From: Myxacorys chilensis ATA2-1-KO14 | Lineage (GTDB): Bacteria; Cyanobacteriota; Cyanobacteriia; Leptolyngbyales; Leptolyngbyaceae | Direction of reading: 5' to 3' | DNA length: 59,084 nucleotides | NCBI GenBank assembly: GCA_019359275.1 | Contig: JAHHHP010000031.1 | Span: 1-59,084 of the forward strand | Shown here: positions 35,388 to 44,852 of the stretch, in pieces | Numbering within the stretch: position 1 is the stretch's first letter | Layout: each line of letters opens with the position of its first letter | The notes under the pieces: generated by a model | Database searches by the model: none | Told to the model about the DNA's origin: nothing | The model's input: the letters and a program-made list of their open reading frames with translations, nothing else | Made by a program: the position numbers and the translations under genes

Positions 35388-36206
35388 TTACCGCAGCGTC
35401 GCCTTCCGGCGTCCACCTATAATACCCATCTCGCGCAAACCCATTAAGCTGATAATGCCGTAGCCCAAAGAGAGCAGTAAGCTGCTGAGGCCAACTCGCA
35501 CTCCTGTTTTCCAAAAATCGCCTTTGGCTTGATTTTCGAGTTGCTGTTTGCGATCGCGAATCTCGATCAGCTTCTGGTTACGGAAATCTTTGGCGCGCCC
35601 TTCGATCGCGTTGGGGTCAGACTTTAGGGCTTGCAACTCTTTCAGCGCTTGCTGAGCTTTCGTCTGCTGATCTCCCTTCAGTTGTCCGCTATTGATCGCA
35701 TCGTTGATTTGTTTGATCTGGTCGTCAAGCTGCTTGATTTGAGCCGGATCTTTGAGCGCTGCTTGAATTTGACCTTGGCGTTGCTGTACCTGGGTATCGA
35801 GTTGATTTTCCGCCGTTGTTGATTCTTCGGCAATGCGTTTGAGCGCTTGGTCAGACACTTGGCGCGTATTGTTGAGATGGAGCGGAAAAGCAATCAGAAA
35901 AATAAGGCTGAGCAGTCCGGCGAGCAACAACGCCCAAAACCGAATCGTGCTAAATGGCGCTTCGCGATCGCGGGGGGCTAAAGAACCATTCTCAAGAAAC
36001 GACCCAGCAAACAAAAATGCCAGTCCGACCATCGGAATAATGCCGCGATCGACAATTTGCGTGACGACCTGCGCGAACCAGGCTTTATCTGAAAAATTGG
36101 GCGGTACAAGTAGAGCAAAATAGTCAATCAGCGATGACACGATCAAAATTGTACCGACTAACTTGAGAACTAATGGGGCTGAAGGAAGGGAGTTACTAGC
36201 TTTCAT
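35388..36206 (-). CDS. hpsJ: HpsJ-family membrane protein with coiled-coil
   Basis: A 272-residue protein. Hydrophobic helices lie at about 11-33, 48-68 and 88-108. A long Gln/Lys/Asp-rich coiled coil follows (about 118-225), then a C-terminal hydrophobic segment (about 233-258). The N-terminal pattern (LKLVGTILIVSSLIDYFALL, then DRGIIPMVGLAFLFAG) is that of the HpsJ family, linked in filamentous cyanobacteria to hormogonium polysaccharide secretion and gliding. The coiled part likely faces the periplasm or cytoplasm. Other hps genes are not in this window. Confidence is good for family, lower for function. Confidence 0.78.
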   Translation of the reverse strand: MKASNSLPSAPLVLKLVGTILIVSSLIDYFALLVPPNFSDKAWFAQVVTQIVDRGIIPMVGLAFLFAGSFLENGSLAPRDREAPFSTIRFWALLLAGLLSLIFLIAFPLHLNNTRQVSDQALKRIAEESTTAENQLDTQVQQRQGQIQAALKDPAQIKQLDDQIKQINDAINSGQLKGDQQTKAQQALKELQALKSDPNAIEGRAKDFRNQKLIEIRDRKQQLENQAKGDFWKTGVRVGLSSLLLSLGYGIISLMGLREMGIIGGRRKATLR

Positions 36207-36558
36207 CCGACTTTAAACGTGGGTAACACTTCAAGGGGGGCTGATGAATAAGATTTGTCGATCGTTTCACTGCTCTTATTCAGAGTTCCGCAAATGAATG
36301 AAAAAATGCTAATCAAAATCTGGAACGAAAAATCGATTTTCCAGCAAAGGTAGCAAAAAATTCTTTGGAAACTTGGCTATTCTACCTGAATTGTCTAAGA
36401 CCCATTCAACGGAAGTAAAAAACAATACGATTGAGTGTTCTTATTCATCTGTCTTTCAACGAGGGTAGCACCCAACCGGAAGAACGGAACCAAGGTTTAA
36501 GAAATGACAATCAAGTGAAGGATCTTAAGCGGTGGGGTGATGCTTAATGGCATTGAGG
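36207..36558. other. Intergenic region upstream of hpsJ
   Basis: About 350 bases between the minus-strand hpsJ start and the end of the FG-GAP gene. It is AT-rich in its middle. I found no open frame with protein-like content, no terminator and no repeat. It presumably holds the hpsJ promoter. Confidence 0.4.
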
Positions 36559-37836
36559 TTATTTTGCTGGAAAGCGAAAGATGTGAACTGCGCCAGTCGG
36601 ATCATTTGATTCAGAAATCTGTGCCCCAATATCACCAACCATAACCTCATCACTTGTAATCTTGATGCTCTCAAAGCTCTGCTGCTGAGACTGAGCAGAA
36701 AGTAACTTGGTTTGCTGCCGCCAACGCTTAGTGGTTGCCTCTTGCTGAAACAAAAACGCCTCTGTGTGGCTATTAGAACCAAATAAGCTCACAAGGTCAG
36801 GACTATCTTGCGCGATCACTGCGATGTAGCCGTTGTGAATGGCAACTTGTGCGCCAAAACCATATCGGTACATCCAGTTAAAGATGCCAATATCAATATG
36901 ACGACCTCTGGGTTTTAACACAGCAACGCGCTGCCACTGATCGTTGTGCCGCTCAAAAACAGAAGCAGATCCATGAAACCACGGAGCGAGACCACGAGTT
37001 GAACTACCAACCACAAGTGTATTGTTCTCCAAGGCTAGGGAGTGTCCAAAACCTTGTTCATCTGCACCCTTAGGAAAGAGTTCAGCTTGTCGAATCCATC
37101 GCTTTGTCGTTGAATTGCGTGTAAAAATAGTGAGTCTATTTCCACCATCGACGCTATCACCACCAACCGCAAGTGTGGTTTCGCTCAATGCCAGCTGAGG
37201 ACCAAACTTTACTCTTACTGTATTAAAGCTAGTTGTCCTTGGCTGAGAAGCAGTCAATGTTTCAGCATAGATCCACTGATCGGTTTGGCGATCGCGATTA
37301 AAGATGTGAACGGCGTCTTGTTCTCCCACTGCCAGGGTATCTCCCTTTAATGCGACTGATCCCTTGAGATAGCTTTGTGAAGAAGGTAAAGGTGGAAACA
37401 GGCGAGCTTGCTGAATCCACTGCTGCCCTCGCCGTTGAAAAATGTAAACAACTCCTTCGCGACCACTAGAAGTAGATGTTCTAAGCGCACTTGCTGCAGA
37501 TACGGCAATTACATCTCGATCAATCGAGACGCTTCCACCGAATCCCTCAGCAAGCAAACCCTTTTCACTCGGAATCAGTCTTGCTTGCCGACGCCATACT
37601 CCTGCTTGTTGAATGAAGACATAAGCGGTTCCTGGATCACCATCAAGTGGCGCTCCAACAACTATGTATGGCAAAGAAATATCAAGTGAAGTTCCAAACC
37701 TTAATCGACTTTGAGGAGTATCGCCCAACAAAGACACTTGGGGTCGCCATACGGCTGTTGATTGAGTGATTAGCAATAATGCTAGACCGGAAATTGCAGA
37801 CACTACGAGAATTAGATACAGTTGTCTGCGGTTCAT
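36559..37836 (-). CDS. FG-GAP repeat beta-propeller protein, exported or anchored
   Basis: A 425-residue protein. Residues ~5-25 form an uncleaved anchor or signal peptide. The remainder has about seven repeats of FG-GAP type, each reading like LRFGTSLDI...YIVVGAP...GTAYVFI or GFGGSVSIDRDVIAVSA. This predicts an extracytoplasmic propeller like integrin alpha domains, for adhesion or ligand binding. I see no enzyme motif. Its base composition is more AT-rich than its neighbours and HIP1 octamers are sparse, which could indicate recent acquisition. Confidence 0.8.
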   Translation of the reverse strand: MNRRQLYLILVVSAISGLALLLITQSTAVWRPQVSLLGDTPQSRLRFGTSLDISLPYIVVGAPLDGDPGTAYVFIQQAGVWRRQARLIPSEKGLLAEGFGGSVSIDRDVIAVSAASALRTSTSSGREGVVYIFQRRGQQWIQQARLFPPLPSSQSYLKGSVALKGDTLAVGEQDAVHIFNRDRQTDQWIYAETLTASQPRTTSFNTVRVKFGPQLALSETTLAVGGDSVDGGNRLTIFTRNSTTKRWIRQAELFPKGADEQGFGHSLALENNTLVVGSSTRGLAPWFHGSASVFERHNDQWQRVAVLKPRGRHIDIGIFNWMYRYGFGAQVAIHNGYIAVIAQDSPDLVSLFGSNSHTEAFLFQQEATTKRWRQQTKLLSAQSQQQSFESIKITSDEVMVGDIGAQISESNDPTGAVHIFRFPAK

Positions 37837-38080
37837 GTTATTTTTTCCACGTTTAGGTCTCGCGAAGCATCTTTCCAGTTCGTCTTTCTACAGCATTGCT
37901 GGATCTATGAAACCTTAATTGCTTAGCGAGGTTCTCGTAGATGTCTGCAACGTTGTAAGCCTCCGCAGCGAAGAATTGCGGTTTACCAGAATGATCTGAT
38001 AGTCACGACTAATTCAGGCTATCTTCTCAGGCTCTCAACCGGAGAGTAGGTAAAACCTTCATCCACTAATAGCAGGGTCT

Positions 38081-39898
38081 CTAAGCCGATACCTGTACCT
38101 TATGAGAGCCTGACAACTCAAACGCCGCGTGAATTGTTTGCAGCGCCACAACGCCTTGATCTTCCGCCACTACACAACTCACTTTAATTTCAGAAGTTGC
38201 AATCATCTGAATGTTGATGCCTTTTTTGAACAGCGCATCAAACATGCGAGCCGCCACTCCTGGCTGTCCGACCATATTAGATCCAACAATGCTGACCTTC
38301 GCGATCGCGCTATCTACTACGACTTCGCCACAGTTAAATTCAGCGGCCACGCTTTCTAACGTCGTCCGTGCCGCTTCGCCGTCCATTTGCGCCACGGTAA
38401 AGGCGATATCCCGCGTCATTGTGCCATTCACCACGCGACAGCGCTGGGATTGGATAATCATATCGACGCTGATGTTGTGATCAGCCAGCCGTTGAAAAAT
38501 TTTCGCCGCCATGCCAGGCTGATCGGGCACATGGCGAACGGCAACCCGGGCTTGTTTAAGATCGAGCGCCACGCCCCGCACCGGAGTTTCAGTGACGTCA
38601 GGCAGGGTCGCCTCTGGAATGCGATAACCTGACTCATGAATGTCGAAGGCATTGCAGAGAACCGCGATCGCGCGATCGCAATCAACCTGATCAATCACAC
38701 AACTCACTTTAACTTCCGAGGTCGAGATCATTTGAATGTTGATCCCTGCATCGGCAAGGGTTGAGAACATTTTGGCCGCCACTCCTGGACGCCCAATCAT
38801 GCCTGCGCCTGCGATCGTCACTTTGGCAATTTTCTGTTCGATCATCACGTCGGGCGTAGCTTCGCTGCTGGGAGGCTGACCCGCCATGAGAGCCGGAATA
38901 ATCGCACTAGACACCGCTTCTGCACGAGTGAGGGAGTTTTTGATCACGGTAAAGGCAATGTCATTGCTATTGCCTTCGTGAATGGATTGGATAATCAAAT
39001 CGACATCCAACCGCTGAGAGGCGATTTCACCAAACAATTTTGCGGCAACACCAGGCCGATCGGGAACGCGGAGGAGGGCAACTTTTGCTTGGTCTGTGTC
39101 AAATTCCACCGCATCAACAGGACGGGCAATTTCTAACCCTTCGAGCGATCGCGTTTGCGGCGCAGGCGAGGTTACCCAGGTTCCGGGGTCGGTTGTCCAA
39201 CTCGATCGCACGACGAGCGGAACGCCATAATTTCGCGCAATTTCAACAGCGCGGGGATGCAGCACTTTTGCACCGAGACTGGCAAGTTCTAACATCTCAT
39301 TGCAGGTAATTTCGGTCATTAGCCGAGCATCTTCGACCAAGCGAGGATCTGCCGTGAGAATGCCGGGTACATCGGTGTAAATCTCACAAAAATCGGCTTT
39401 GAGCGCCGCTGCTAATGCGACTGCCGATGTATCAGAACCACCCCGACCCAACGTTGTAATTTCTAAATCTTGAGCATTGCTAATGCCTTGAAATCCAGCC
39501 ACCACGAGAACTTCACCGTTCTGCAAGTGACGCTTCATGCGGTCAGTGGCAACGTTGAGAATGCGAGCGCGAGTGTGATGGGTTTCAGTAATAATTCCGA
39601 CTTGTGCGCCCGTGAGCGAGACGGCGGGCTGCCCAGCTTCTTGCAGTGCCATGCTGAGTAGCGCGATCGTCACTTGCTCTCCGGTGGAGAGCAGCATATC
39701 CATTTCTCGTCGATTGGGATTGGCAGAAATATCATGTGCCAGTTTGACCAAGCCATCGGTAGTCTTGCCCATCGCAGAAACCACCACTACCACTGAATTT
39801 CCGGCTTCAACAGTTTGCTTTACCCGTTGGGCGACTGCCTGAATTCGTTCGACCGTTCCAACTGAGGTTCCCCCGTACTTTTGAACAATGAGTGCCAT
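38081..39898 (-). CDS. lysC: Aspartate kinase with four ACT domains
   Basis: Phosphorylates aspartate, the first step to Lys, Thr and Met. The 605-residue protein starts with the amino-acid kinase domain, KYGGTSVGTVERI at 7-19, with VVVVSAMGKTTDGL and FQGISNAQDLEITTLGRGGSD. Two tandem pairs of ACT domains follow from about 265, each pair containing a PGVAAK or PGMAAK motif (about 280, 365, 460, 545). The doubled pair is the form typical of cyanobacteria and allows feedback by Lys and Thr. It is a single gene with no pathway neighbours. Confidence 0.96.
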   Translation of the reverse strand: MALIVQKYGGTSVGTVERIQAVAQRVKQTVEAGNSVVVVVSAMGKTTDGLVKLAHDISANPNRREMDMLLSTGEQVTIALLSMALQEAGQPAVSLTGAQVGIITETHHTRARILNVATDRMKRHLQNGEVLVVAGFQGISNAQDLEITTLGRGGSDTSAVALAAALKADFCEIYTDVPGILTADPRLVEDARLMTEITCNEMLELASLGAKVLHPRAVEIARNYGVPLVVRSSWTTDPGTWVTSPAPQTRSLEGLEIARPVDAVEFDTDQAKVALLRVPDRPGVAAKLFGEIASQRLDVDLIIQSIHEGNSNDIAFTVIKNSLTRAEAVSSAIIPALMAGQPPSSEATPDVMIEQKIAKVTIAGAGMIGRPGVAAKMFSTLADAGINIQMISTSEVKVSCVIDQVDCDRAIAVLCNAFDIHESGYRIPEATLPDVTETPVRGVALDLKQARVAVRHVPDQPGMAAKIFQRLADHNISVDMIIQSQRCRVVNGTMTRDIAFTVAQMDGEAARTTLESVAAEFNCGEVVVDSAIAKVSIVGSNMVGQPGVAARMFDALFKKGINIQMIATSEIKVSCVVAEDQGVVALQTIHAAFELSGSHKVQVSA

Positions 39899-40181
39899 GA
39901 CTAATTCCTCACTACCGAAGGCTCAAGCCTCCGAAGCCCGCGTGGTTGTAGGGTTCTGATTGTATCGCGCTTGGGAGGCTGAAGCACATGATTTTCTTCA
40001 TCATACCGATGAGTCAGCGTCGCGGAACCTAATTTGAGACGGATTAAAACTAGATGGATTAAAACTAGTTGGCTTGTACTTTTGTCACAAAGCTGCAATT
40101 GTTGCTTCTAGAGGTCTATAGAATTGTTAGCCTCGATACACCAATCATTCAACATTGATACGCTTAACTCTGGAAGGGATC

Positions 40182-40694
40182 ATGAATAGAACGTTAACAA
40201 CTGGCTGCACTAAACTCCTAAGGATCGCTGCTTCGGTCATCTTGCTTTCTAGCATTGCGGCTTGCGGTAATAAGCAGGCCAATGCCCCCTCCTCCCAACC
40301 AAATGCGGCTGCCCCCCAAGCGAGTACTGCTCCTCAAAATGCAGCCGCTACAACGGTAGAAGTGGTTGAAACCGAAATGGCGATTAAGCTCTCGAAGACT
40401 ACGGTTCCTCAAGGGCCTGTGCAGTTTGTAGTGAAAAACCAGGGCAAAGTTCCTCACGAGATGGTGCTTTTGAAAACAGATTTACCGCTCGATCAGCTAC
40501 CTACCAAAAATGACGGCAAATTCGACGAGCAGGCTAAGAGCGTGAAGGAAATCATCGAGATTGAGGAAGATGAGTTGAAGAGCGGCGGCAGCAAATCGGT
40601 CAGCGTTCCGCTCAGTAAAGGTCGCTACGTTGTCGTTTGCAATGTGGGTAAGCACTTTGAGAAAGGCATGAAGACAGCACTGACGGTTCAGTAG
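40182..40694 (+). CDS. Cupredoxin-domain lipoprotein (blue copper type)
   Basis: A 170-residue exported protein. A signal peptide ends in the lipobox SIAACG, with the lipidated Cys near residue 27. A low-complexity Ala/Pro/Gln linker precedes a cupredoxin domain (about 60-170). A complete type 1 copper site is visible: His in VPHEM, then Cys, His and Met in VVCNVGKHFEKGM. It is probably an electron carrier or copper chaperone tethered to a membrane. The start at 40182 is backed by GGAAGGG; an earlier TTG at 40155 is in frame but has no ribosome site. Confidence 0.87.
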   Translation: MNRTLTTGCTKLLRIAASVILLSSIAACGNKQANAPSSQPNAAAPQASTAPQNAAATTVEVVETEMAIKLSKTTVPQGPVQFVVKNQGKVPHEMVLLKTDLPLDQLPTKNDGKFDEQAKSVKEIIEIEEDELKSGGSKSVSVPLSKGRYVVVCNVGKHFEKGMKTALTVQ

Positions 40695-40774
40695 AGCTTT
40701 CTAATGGACAGGCACTCCTCCAGAGCTTGCTACGCCATTTCTTTAACGTGAATTTTACTGAAAAATTTGAATAG

Positions 40775-40810
40775 TTAAGCCCGGAGAGTCTGAAAGCTCT
40801 TCGGGCTTAA
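40775..40810. terminator. Bidirectional terminator between cupredoxin and HLIP genes
   Basis: TTAAGCCCGGAGAG at 40775-40788 pairs with CTCTTCGGGCTTAA at 40797-40810 over 14 positions, with a single G-T wobble and an 8-base loop. It lies between two convergent genes and has A/T-rich flanks on both sides. Confidence 0.8.
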
Positions 40811-40868
40811 TTTATGCGTTGAGAGACTGCTCGTGTATTGAGCGTCGATTGAAAATAGATCTTGAGCG

Positions 40869-41012
40869 TTACATCAAACCTAGTTGTGCCAGGATTCCCT
40901 TGCCGGTTATCAACTCAGTTGCAAATCCGATCGCTATTCCAAGCATGGCTAAACGACCGTTCCAAGTCTCAGCAAATGGTGTGAATCCAACCTTTCCTTC
41001 TTGCTTATCCAT
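40869..41012 (-). CDS. High-light-inducible protein (one-helix chlorophyll-binding)
   Basis: A 47-residue thylakoid protein with one membrane helix. It carries the chlorophyll-binding signature ETWNGRLAMLGI, as in LHC-superfamily helices, and ends GKGILAQLGLM. Such HLIPs bind chlorophyll and carotenoids and protect photosystem II assembly. The start is preceded by AGGAG eight bases upstream on the minus strand. It is too short to stand out by length but the motif is decisive. Confidence 0.95.
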   Translation of the reverse strand: MDKQEGKVGFTPFAETWNGRLAMLGIAIGFATELITGKGILAQLGLM

Positions 41013-41086
41013 GTTTGAGTCTCCTAAAAGATAGGTTTCTTAACATTATTTAACAGTAGCGCGGTCTGTTTGGCAAGTCTCGCTAC

Positions 41087-42751
41087 CTATCGTCTTTGCC
41101 ACCAGAAGAATCCAGCCGTTAGAAAACCAAATAGGGGGACAAGCGCGATCGCTAAAACTGCCAAGATAGTCGCCTGCTCAGTATTCAGCGTAATCCGACG
41201 GTTTTTAACATCTTTAGGACGCAAAGATAGTGGCTGTTGACCTTGCTGGCTGAGCCAATTGACCGCATTTAGGAATACGTCGCCATTAAGTTGCTGTCCA
41301 AAATAGCTATCTGTCACGAAACCAGAGTTTCCCAATACGACTAAGCGCGACTCTTTGGAAGATGGTGTAGGCGATGGGCTGATTGAAGGCGAAGGACTGG
41401 GCGATGGACTTTCCAAGGCGGAAGGTGATGGACTAACTGAAGGTGATGGACTGGGTGACGGACTCGGATTGACCGTTCGAGAGAGGGCAACGCCAATGGT
41501 TAGCGGTCCTGGGCGATCGCCGCCATCAAGCTTTAAGGGTTGTTCTTTCAGATTGCTTTCTGCCCAGCTTTTCGGGTCAGTTAATAATAACGGCGTATTT
41601 TGCACACCCGCGATCGGAGTAATGTCTAACGGACGGGCAAGCGGATAAAACGAGTAGCCATTTCCGAAGTCTTTTGTAATCGGGTGAGTGCCATACTGCG
41701 TCACGATTAAGCCTGCCGGACCCACACCCAACACCTTTTGGTCAGGTGAATTAATGGCAACGCGATCGTCTAGTTGCACACCCCACCCATTTAGCAGAGT
41801 GTCCAGTCCTGCTTTGATCGTTGGATCGACTGCAACGAATATGTTTCCGCCCTGGTCAAGGTAGTCTTGCAGCGCTTGAACTTCTGCGTCTAGAACAGGA
41901 CGAGTGGGGCCAACAACCAGCACAACGCCTGCGTCTGCTGGCACTTTTCCAGTTTGCGCCAAATTTAATGGCTGAGTGATAAAGCTTTTATTTCCTAGAG
42001 CTTCCACAGCCGTTGAAATTGCGCCTTCTCCCGCTTGCAAGGATTTTTCGCCGTGCCCTTGTAGGAAATAGACTGGAACCTGTCTGTCGTTGCTAATCTG
42101 TAAAATTCCGTTTGTGATTCTATTTTCTGAGAGTCGCGTTTGAGAACTGATATTTTGAACGAATTGTCTGCGCTGTTTGGAGGGTAGTTCTAGAAAAACA
42201 TCACGACTATCATTACTGTTTTTGATGTTAAAGTCTTTCGCTAAACCTGGATTACCTTCAGGGTCAACAAATTCAAATTTGAATCTCTGATTCTGTCGCT
42301 GGTAATTCTCTAATAATTGCTGATCTTGAGGATTCTGTTGGTTGTCGAATACCCAAACTTTGACATCCTGATTTAATTCTTGTACGACTTGCTTCGATTC
42401 GGGGGATAGGGTGAATAGTCCTCCTTCGGTAAGGTCAACGCGAGCGGAGTGACGAACGGCTAGAAAGTTAATCAATCCTAAGATGACTAATACTGCGATC
42501 GTATTCACCACCGCATCTGTACTCGCTTGAGTTGAGCGGCGTTTCCAAAAGTTGGGTTGCAGCGTTTCTTCTCCGCGTCCTAAAAAAACCAGCCACAGTA
42601 AGAAGAGCACAACTCCAGCGAGCAGTAACCCTAGCGGAACAGTTCCCCAAACGCCAGAGACAAGACCTGCCACAATCCCCATAATGATCAGAGTGGGAGC
42701 AAGCCAAAACAGATATTTCAGAAATTGAAGCTGGGGTTTGAACTTTTTCAT
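41087..42751 (-). CDS. GldG-like ABC transporter auxiliary protein
   Basis: A 554-residue membrane protein. Two or three hydrophobic helices at the N-terminus (about 13-55 and 83-100) precede a large soluble ABC-transporter auxiliary domain (about 105-420, with PVYFLQGHGEKSL) and a C-terminal helix (about 525-547). A Ser-Pro repeat run (about 425-465) lies between. It resembles GldG of Bacteroidetes gliding machinery and the DUF4350-type partner of ABC-2 exporters. It is last in a three-gene minus-strand set with the permease and ATPase. I start at the ATG at 42751; a TTG two codons earlier is possible. Confidence 0.85.
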   Translation of the reverse strand: MKKFKPQLQFLKYLFWLAPTLIIMGIVAGLVSGVWGTVPLGLLLAGVVLFLLWLVFLGRGEETLQPNFWKRRSTQASTDAVVNTIAVLVILGLINFLAVRHSARVDLTEGGLFTLSPESKQVVQELNQDVKVWVFDNQQNPQDQQLLENYQRQNQRFKFEFVDPEGNPGLAKDFNIKNSNDSRDVFLELPSKQRRQFVQNISSQTRLSENRITNGILQISNDRQVPVYFLQGHGEKSLQAGEGAISTAVEALGNKSFITQPLNLAQTGKVPADAGVVLVVGPTRPVLDAEVQALQDYLDQGGNIFVAVDPTIKAGLDTLLNGWGVQLDDRVAINSPDQKVLGVGPAGLIVTQYGTHPITKDFGNGYSFYPLARPLDITPIAGVQNTPLLLTDPKSWAESNLKEQPLKLDGGDRPGPLTIGVALSRTVNPSPSPSPSPSVSPSPSALESPSPSPSPSISPSPTPSSKESRLVVLGNSGFVTDSYFGQQLNGDVFLNAVNWLSQQGQQPLSLRPKDVKNRRITLNTEQATILAVLAIALVPLFGFLTAGFFWWQRR

Positions 42752-42807
42752 GGTCAAAGTATGGGATAGAGGCAGACGAAATCCGGTTTGTACGCGGAGA
42801 ATTCAAA

Positions 42808-43608
42808 CTAGGATCGCTGGAATCGTAGAGCGTCGATTGATTGAGCGGTGAGAAAAATGCCTAATAGGATGTAACTTGCAAATAAGACCAAGCTTCCCGT
42901 ATCGACAACGCCTTGCACGAGGTTGGTGTAGTGCTTGAGCAGTGACAGATGCCCGATCGCGTCGGCTAATCCACCTGTAAAGTTTTTTGCGATCAGATCG
43001 ATAACCCACAGGGCTAATACTAATGCAAATGTAAAAATAGCGGCCAAGATAGTGCTATCGGTGAGGGAAGAGATAAACATTCCCAATGATAAGACGGCGG
43101 CTGCTAGTAATATTAATCCGCCGTGACCGAGTAAGAGAATGCTGGGCTGCACGGGAGGATTAACATTTGCAAGTGCGATCGCTTCGTAGACTAACAACGG
43201 AAGCGACATCGTGATAAAAAAGGTCAAAACACCAAGCAATTTTCCGATCGCAACAGACCAATTGGTGAGTGGTGATGTTGCTAATAACTCTAATGTGCCG
43301 CGCTTGCGCTCTTCTGCATATAGTCCCATTGATAAAATGGGCAACACAAATAGGGATAACGATCCTAAAACGCCTAACACGGCTCGAATAAACTCGTAAG
43401 GAATATCGATCGGAGGAACAGACACGCCTGCTCCTGCTTGAGCATCATAGAGCGCGGCTTGCCCCACAATTCCTTCTAGCGTTGCCCAAAACAGAAAGCC
43501 AGAGACTAGCCAGAAGATCGCCGCGATCGCATAGGCAAGCGGTGATGCAAAGTAGCTCAATAATTCCCGTCGATAGATCGCCAAAATGTTTGCTAAAACG
43601 GTTTTCAT
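42808..43608 (-). CDS. ABC-2 type permease (GldF-like)
   Basis: A 266-residue integral membrane protein with six predicted helices. It opens with ILAIYRRELLSYFASPLAYA, the usual start of GldF/NosY-like permeases, and has the cytoplasmic loop YAEERKRGTLELLATSPL characteristic of the family. It lies between the ATPase and GldG-like genes; the ATPase stop is adjacent to its start (43608/43609). The transported substrate is unknown. Confidence 0.92.
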   Translation of the reverse strand: MKTVLANILAIYRRELLSYFASPLAYAIAAIFWLVSGFLFWATLEGIVGQAALYDAQAGAGVSVPPIDIPYEFIRAVLGVLGSLSLFVLPILSMGLYAEERKRGTLELLATSPLTNWSVAIGKLLGVLTFFITMSLPLLVYEAIALANVNPPVQPSILLLGHGGLILLAAAVLSLGMFISSLTDSTILAAIFTFALVLALWVIDLIAKNFTGGLADAIGHLSLLKHYTNLVQGVVDTGSLVLFASYILLGIFLTAQSIDALRFQRS

Positions 43609-44664
43609 CTATCTTGCATCCTCTGATGGGGTTTCGGTGGGCAGTACTTCAGATTGGGTCGATGGAGGTTCGGTGTCAACGTTATCTGTGGTATCTGCGG
43701 TTTCTGGCGTGGCTTCTAGCGGTTTTTCTTCGGTTGTGAGTTCTAAAAACACATCTTCTAGGCTGGCTTGAACGCGGCGCATTTCATACAGTCCTAACCC
43801 ATTGCGAACGAGTGCTGCCGCGATCGCATGTCCGGGTTCAGCGTTTGACTCGGACACGACCCGGACTTTGATTCGATTTTCGGGCAGGTTCTCAATCTGC
43901 ATCTCTTCAACGTGTTTTACGCCTTCAACTCGCTCCAAGCATTGTTGAACGGCAATTGAATTGCCCGCAATATCCAATTCGTAACCTGAACCGCCCATCA
44001 ATTGTTCCATCAATAATGCAGGCGTGTTGGTAGCAACGACTCGACCGCGATTAATAATGGCGACGCGATCGCACGTCATGCTGACTTCGGGCAAGATGTG
44101 GGTTGAGAGAATGACGGTGTGATCGTTGGCGAGTTGCTTGATTAAATTCCGCACGTCGATGATTTGCCTGGGATCGAGTCCGACGGTGGGTTCATCGAGA
44201 ATAATCACTGGTGGATCGTGAACGATCGCTTGAGCAATGCCGACTCGTTGCCGAAAGCCCTTAGACAGCTTACGAATGAGCGTCTTGCGTTTCTCGACTA
44301 AGTTACATTTTTCGAGTGCCGCTTTGATTCGATCCGCGCGATCGCCTGCACTGACGCCCTTAATTTGCGCTACGAAATTGAGAAACCCTTCTACCGTCAT
44401 TTCAGGGTAGAGCGGTGGCGTTTCTGGCAAATATCCGATTCGTTGCCGCACTTCCATTGAGTGTTCGTGTACCTCAAATCCTGCGACTTTTGCAGTCCCA
44501 CGACTAGCAGGCAAGTAGCCTGACAGAATTCGCATTGTGGTTGTTTTTCCGGCTCCGTTGGGGCCGAGAAAGCCGAGAATTTCGCCCGGTGCAACCGAGA
44601 AGGTGACATCCTCGATCGCAGGGGTAGAACCGTAGATTTTGCTGAGATGCTCAACTTCGATCAT
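43609..44664 (-). CDS. ABC transporter ATP-binding protein (GldA-like)
   Basis: A 351-residue ATPase. Walker A GPNGAGKTT is near 36-44, the signature is LSKGFRQRVGIAQA near 137-150, Walker B is VIILDEPTVGLD, and the H-loop is LSTHIL. After the ATPase core is a C-terminal domain (about 220-315), ending in an acidic Thr/Pro/Glu tail. It energises the permease and GldG-like protein downstream. Similar trios are common in cyanobacteria; a gliding role as in Bacteroidetes is not established for them. Confidence 0.93.
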   Translation of the reverse strand: MIEVEHLSKIYGSTPAIEDVTFSVAPGEILGFLGPNGAGKTTTMRILSGYLPASRGTAKVAGFEVHEHSMEVRQRIGYLPETPPLYPEMTVEGFLNFVAQIKGVSAGDRADRIKAALEKCNLVEKRKTLIRKLSKGFRQRVGIAQAIVHDPPVIILDEPTVGLDPRQIIDVRNLIKQLANDHTVILSTHILPEVSMTCDRVAIINRGRVVATNTPALLMEQLMGGSGYELDIAGNSIAVQQCLERVEGVKHVEEMQIENLPENRIKVRVVSESNAEPGHAIAAALVRNGLGLYEMRRVQASLEDVFLELTTEEKPLEATPETADTTDNVDTEPPSTQSEVLPTETPSEDAR

Positions 44665-44806
44665 GAGATGAGGAACGAATGAGGGCGTGCAGTCGGTAGA
44701 GTAACAAACTTTGGGAGTAACTGCTACTGAATTGACGCAAACCGCAACGTTTTGCTCCTGTGTGGCTCTCGTTTGGGCTGATTTGATCGGGAAGTTTTTG
44801 ATGGGG

Positions 44807-44846
44807 GAGTTGTAGAGACGAACATAGTAGGATGGCTCTACAACTC
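44807..44846 (-). terminator. Inverted repeat after the small gene at 44853
   Basis: GAGTTGTAGAG at 44807-44817 and CTCTACAACTC at 44836-44846 are perfect 11-bp complementary arms around 18 bases. The element lies just beyond the minus-strand stop at 44853, as expected for a terminator, but no long T-run follows. Confidence 0.6.
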
Positions 44847-44852
44847 TCTACG

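Noticed and set aside
41355..41460. Simple-sequence repeat as a separate element
   Set aside because: It encodes the Ser-Pro linker of the GldG-like protein and is explained by it.
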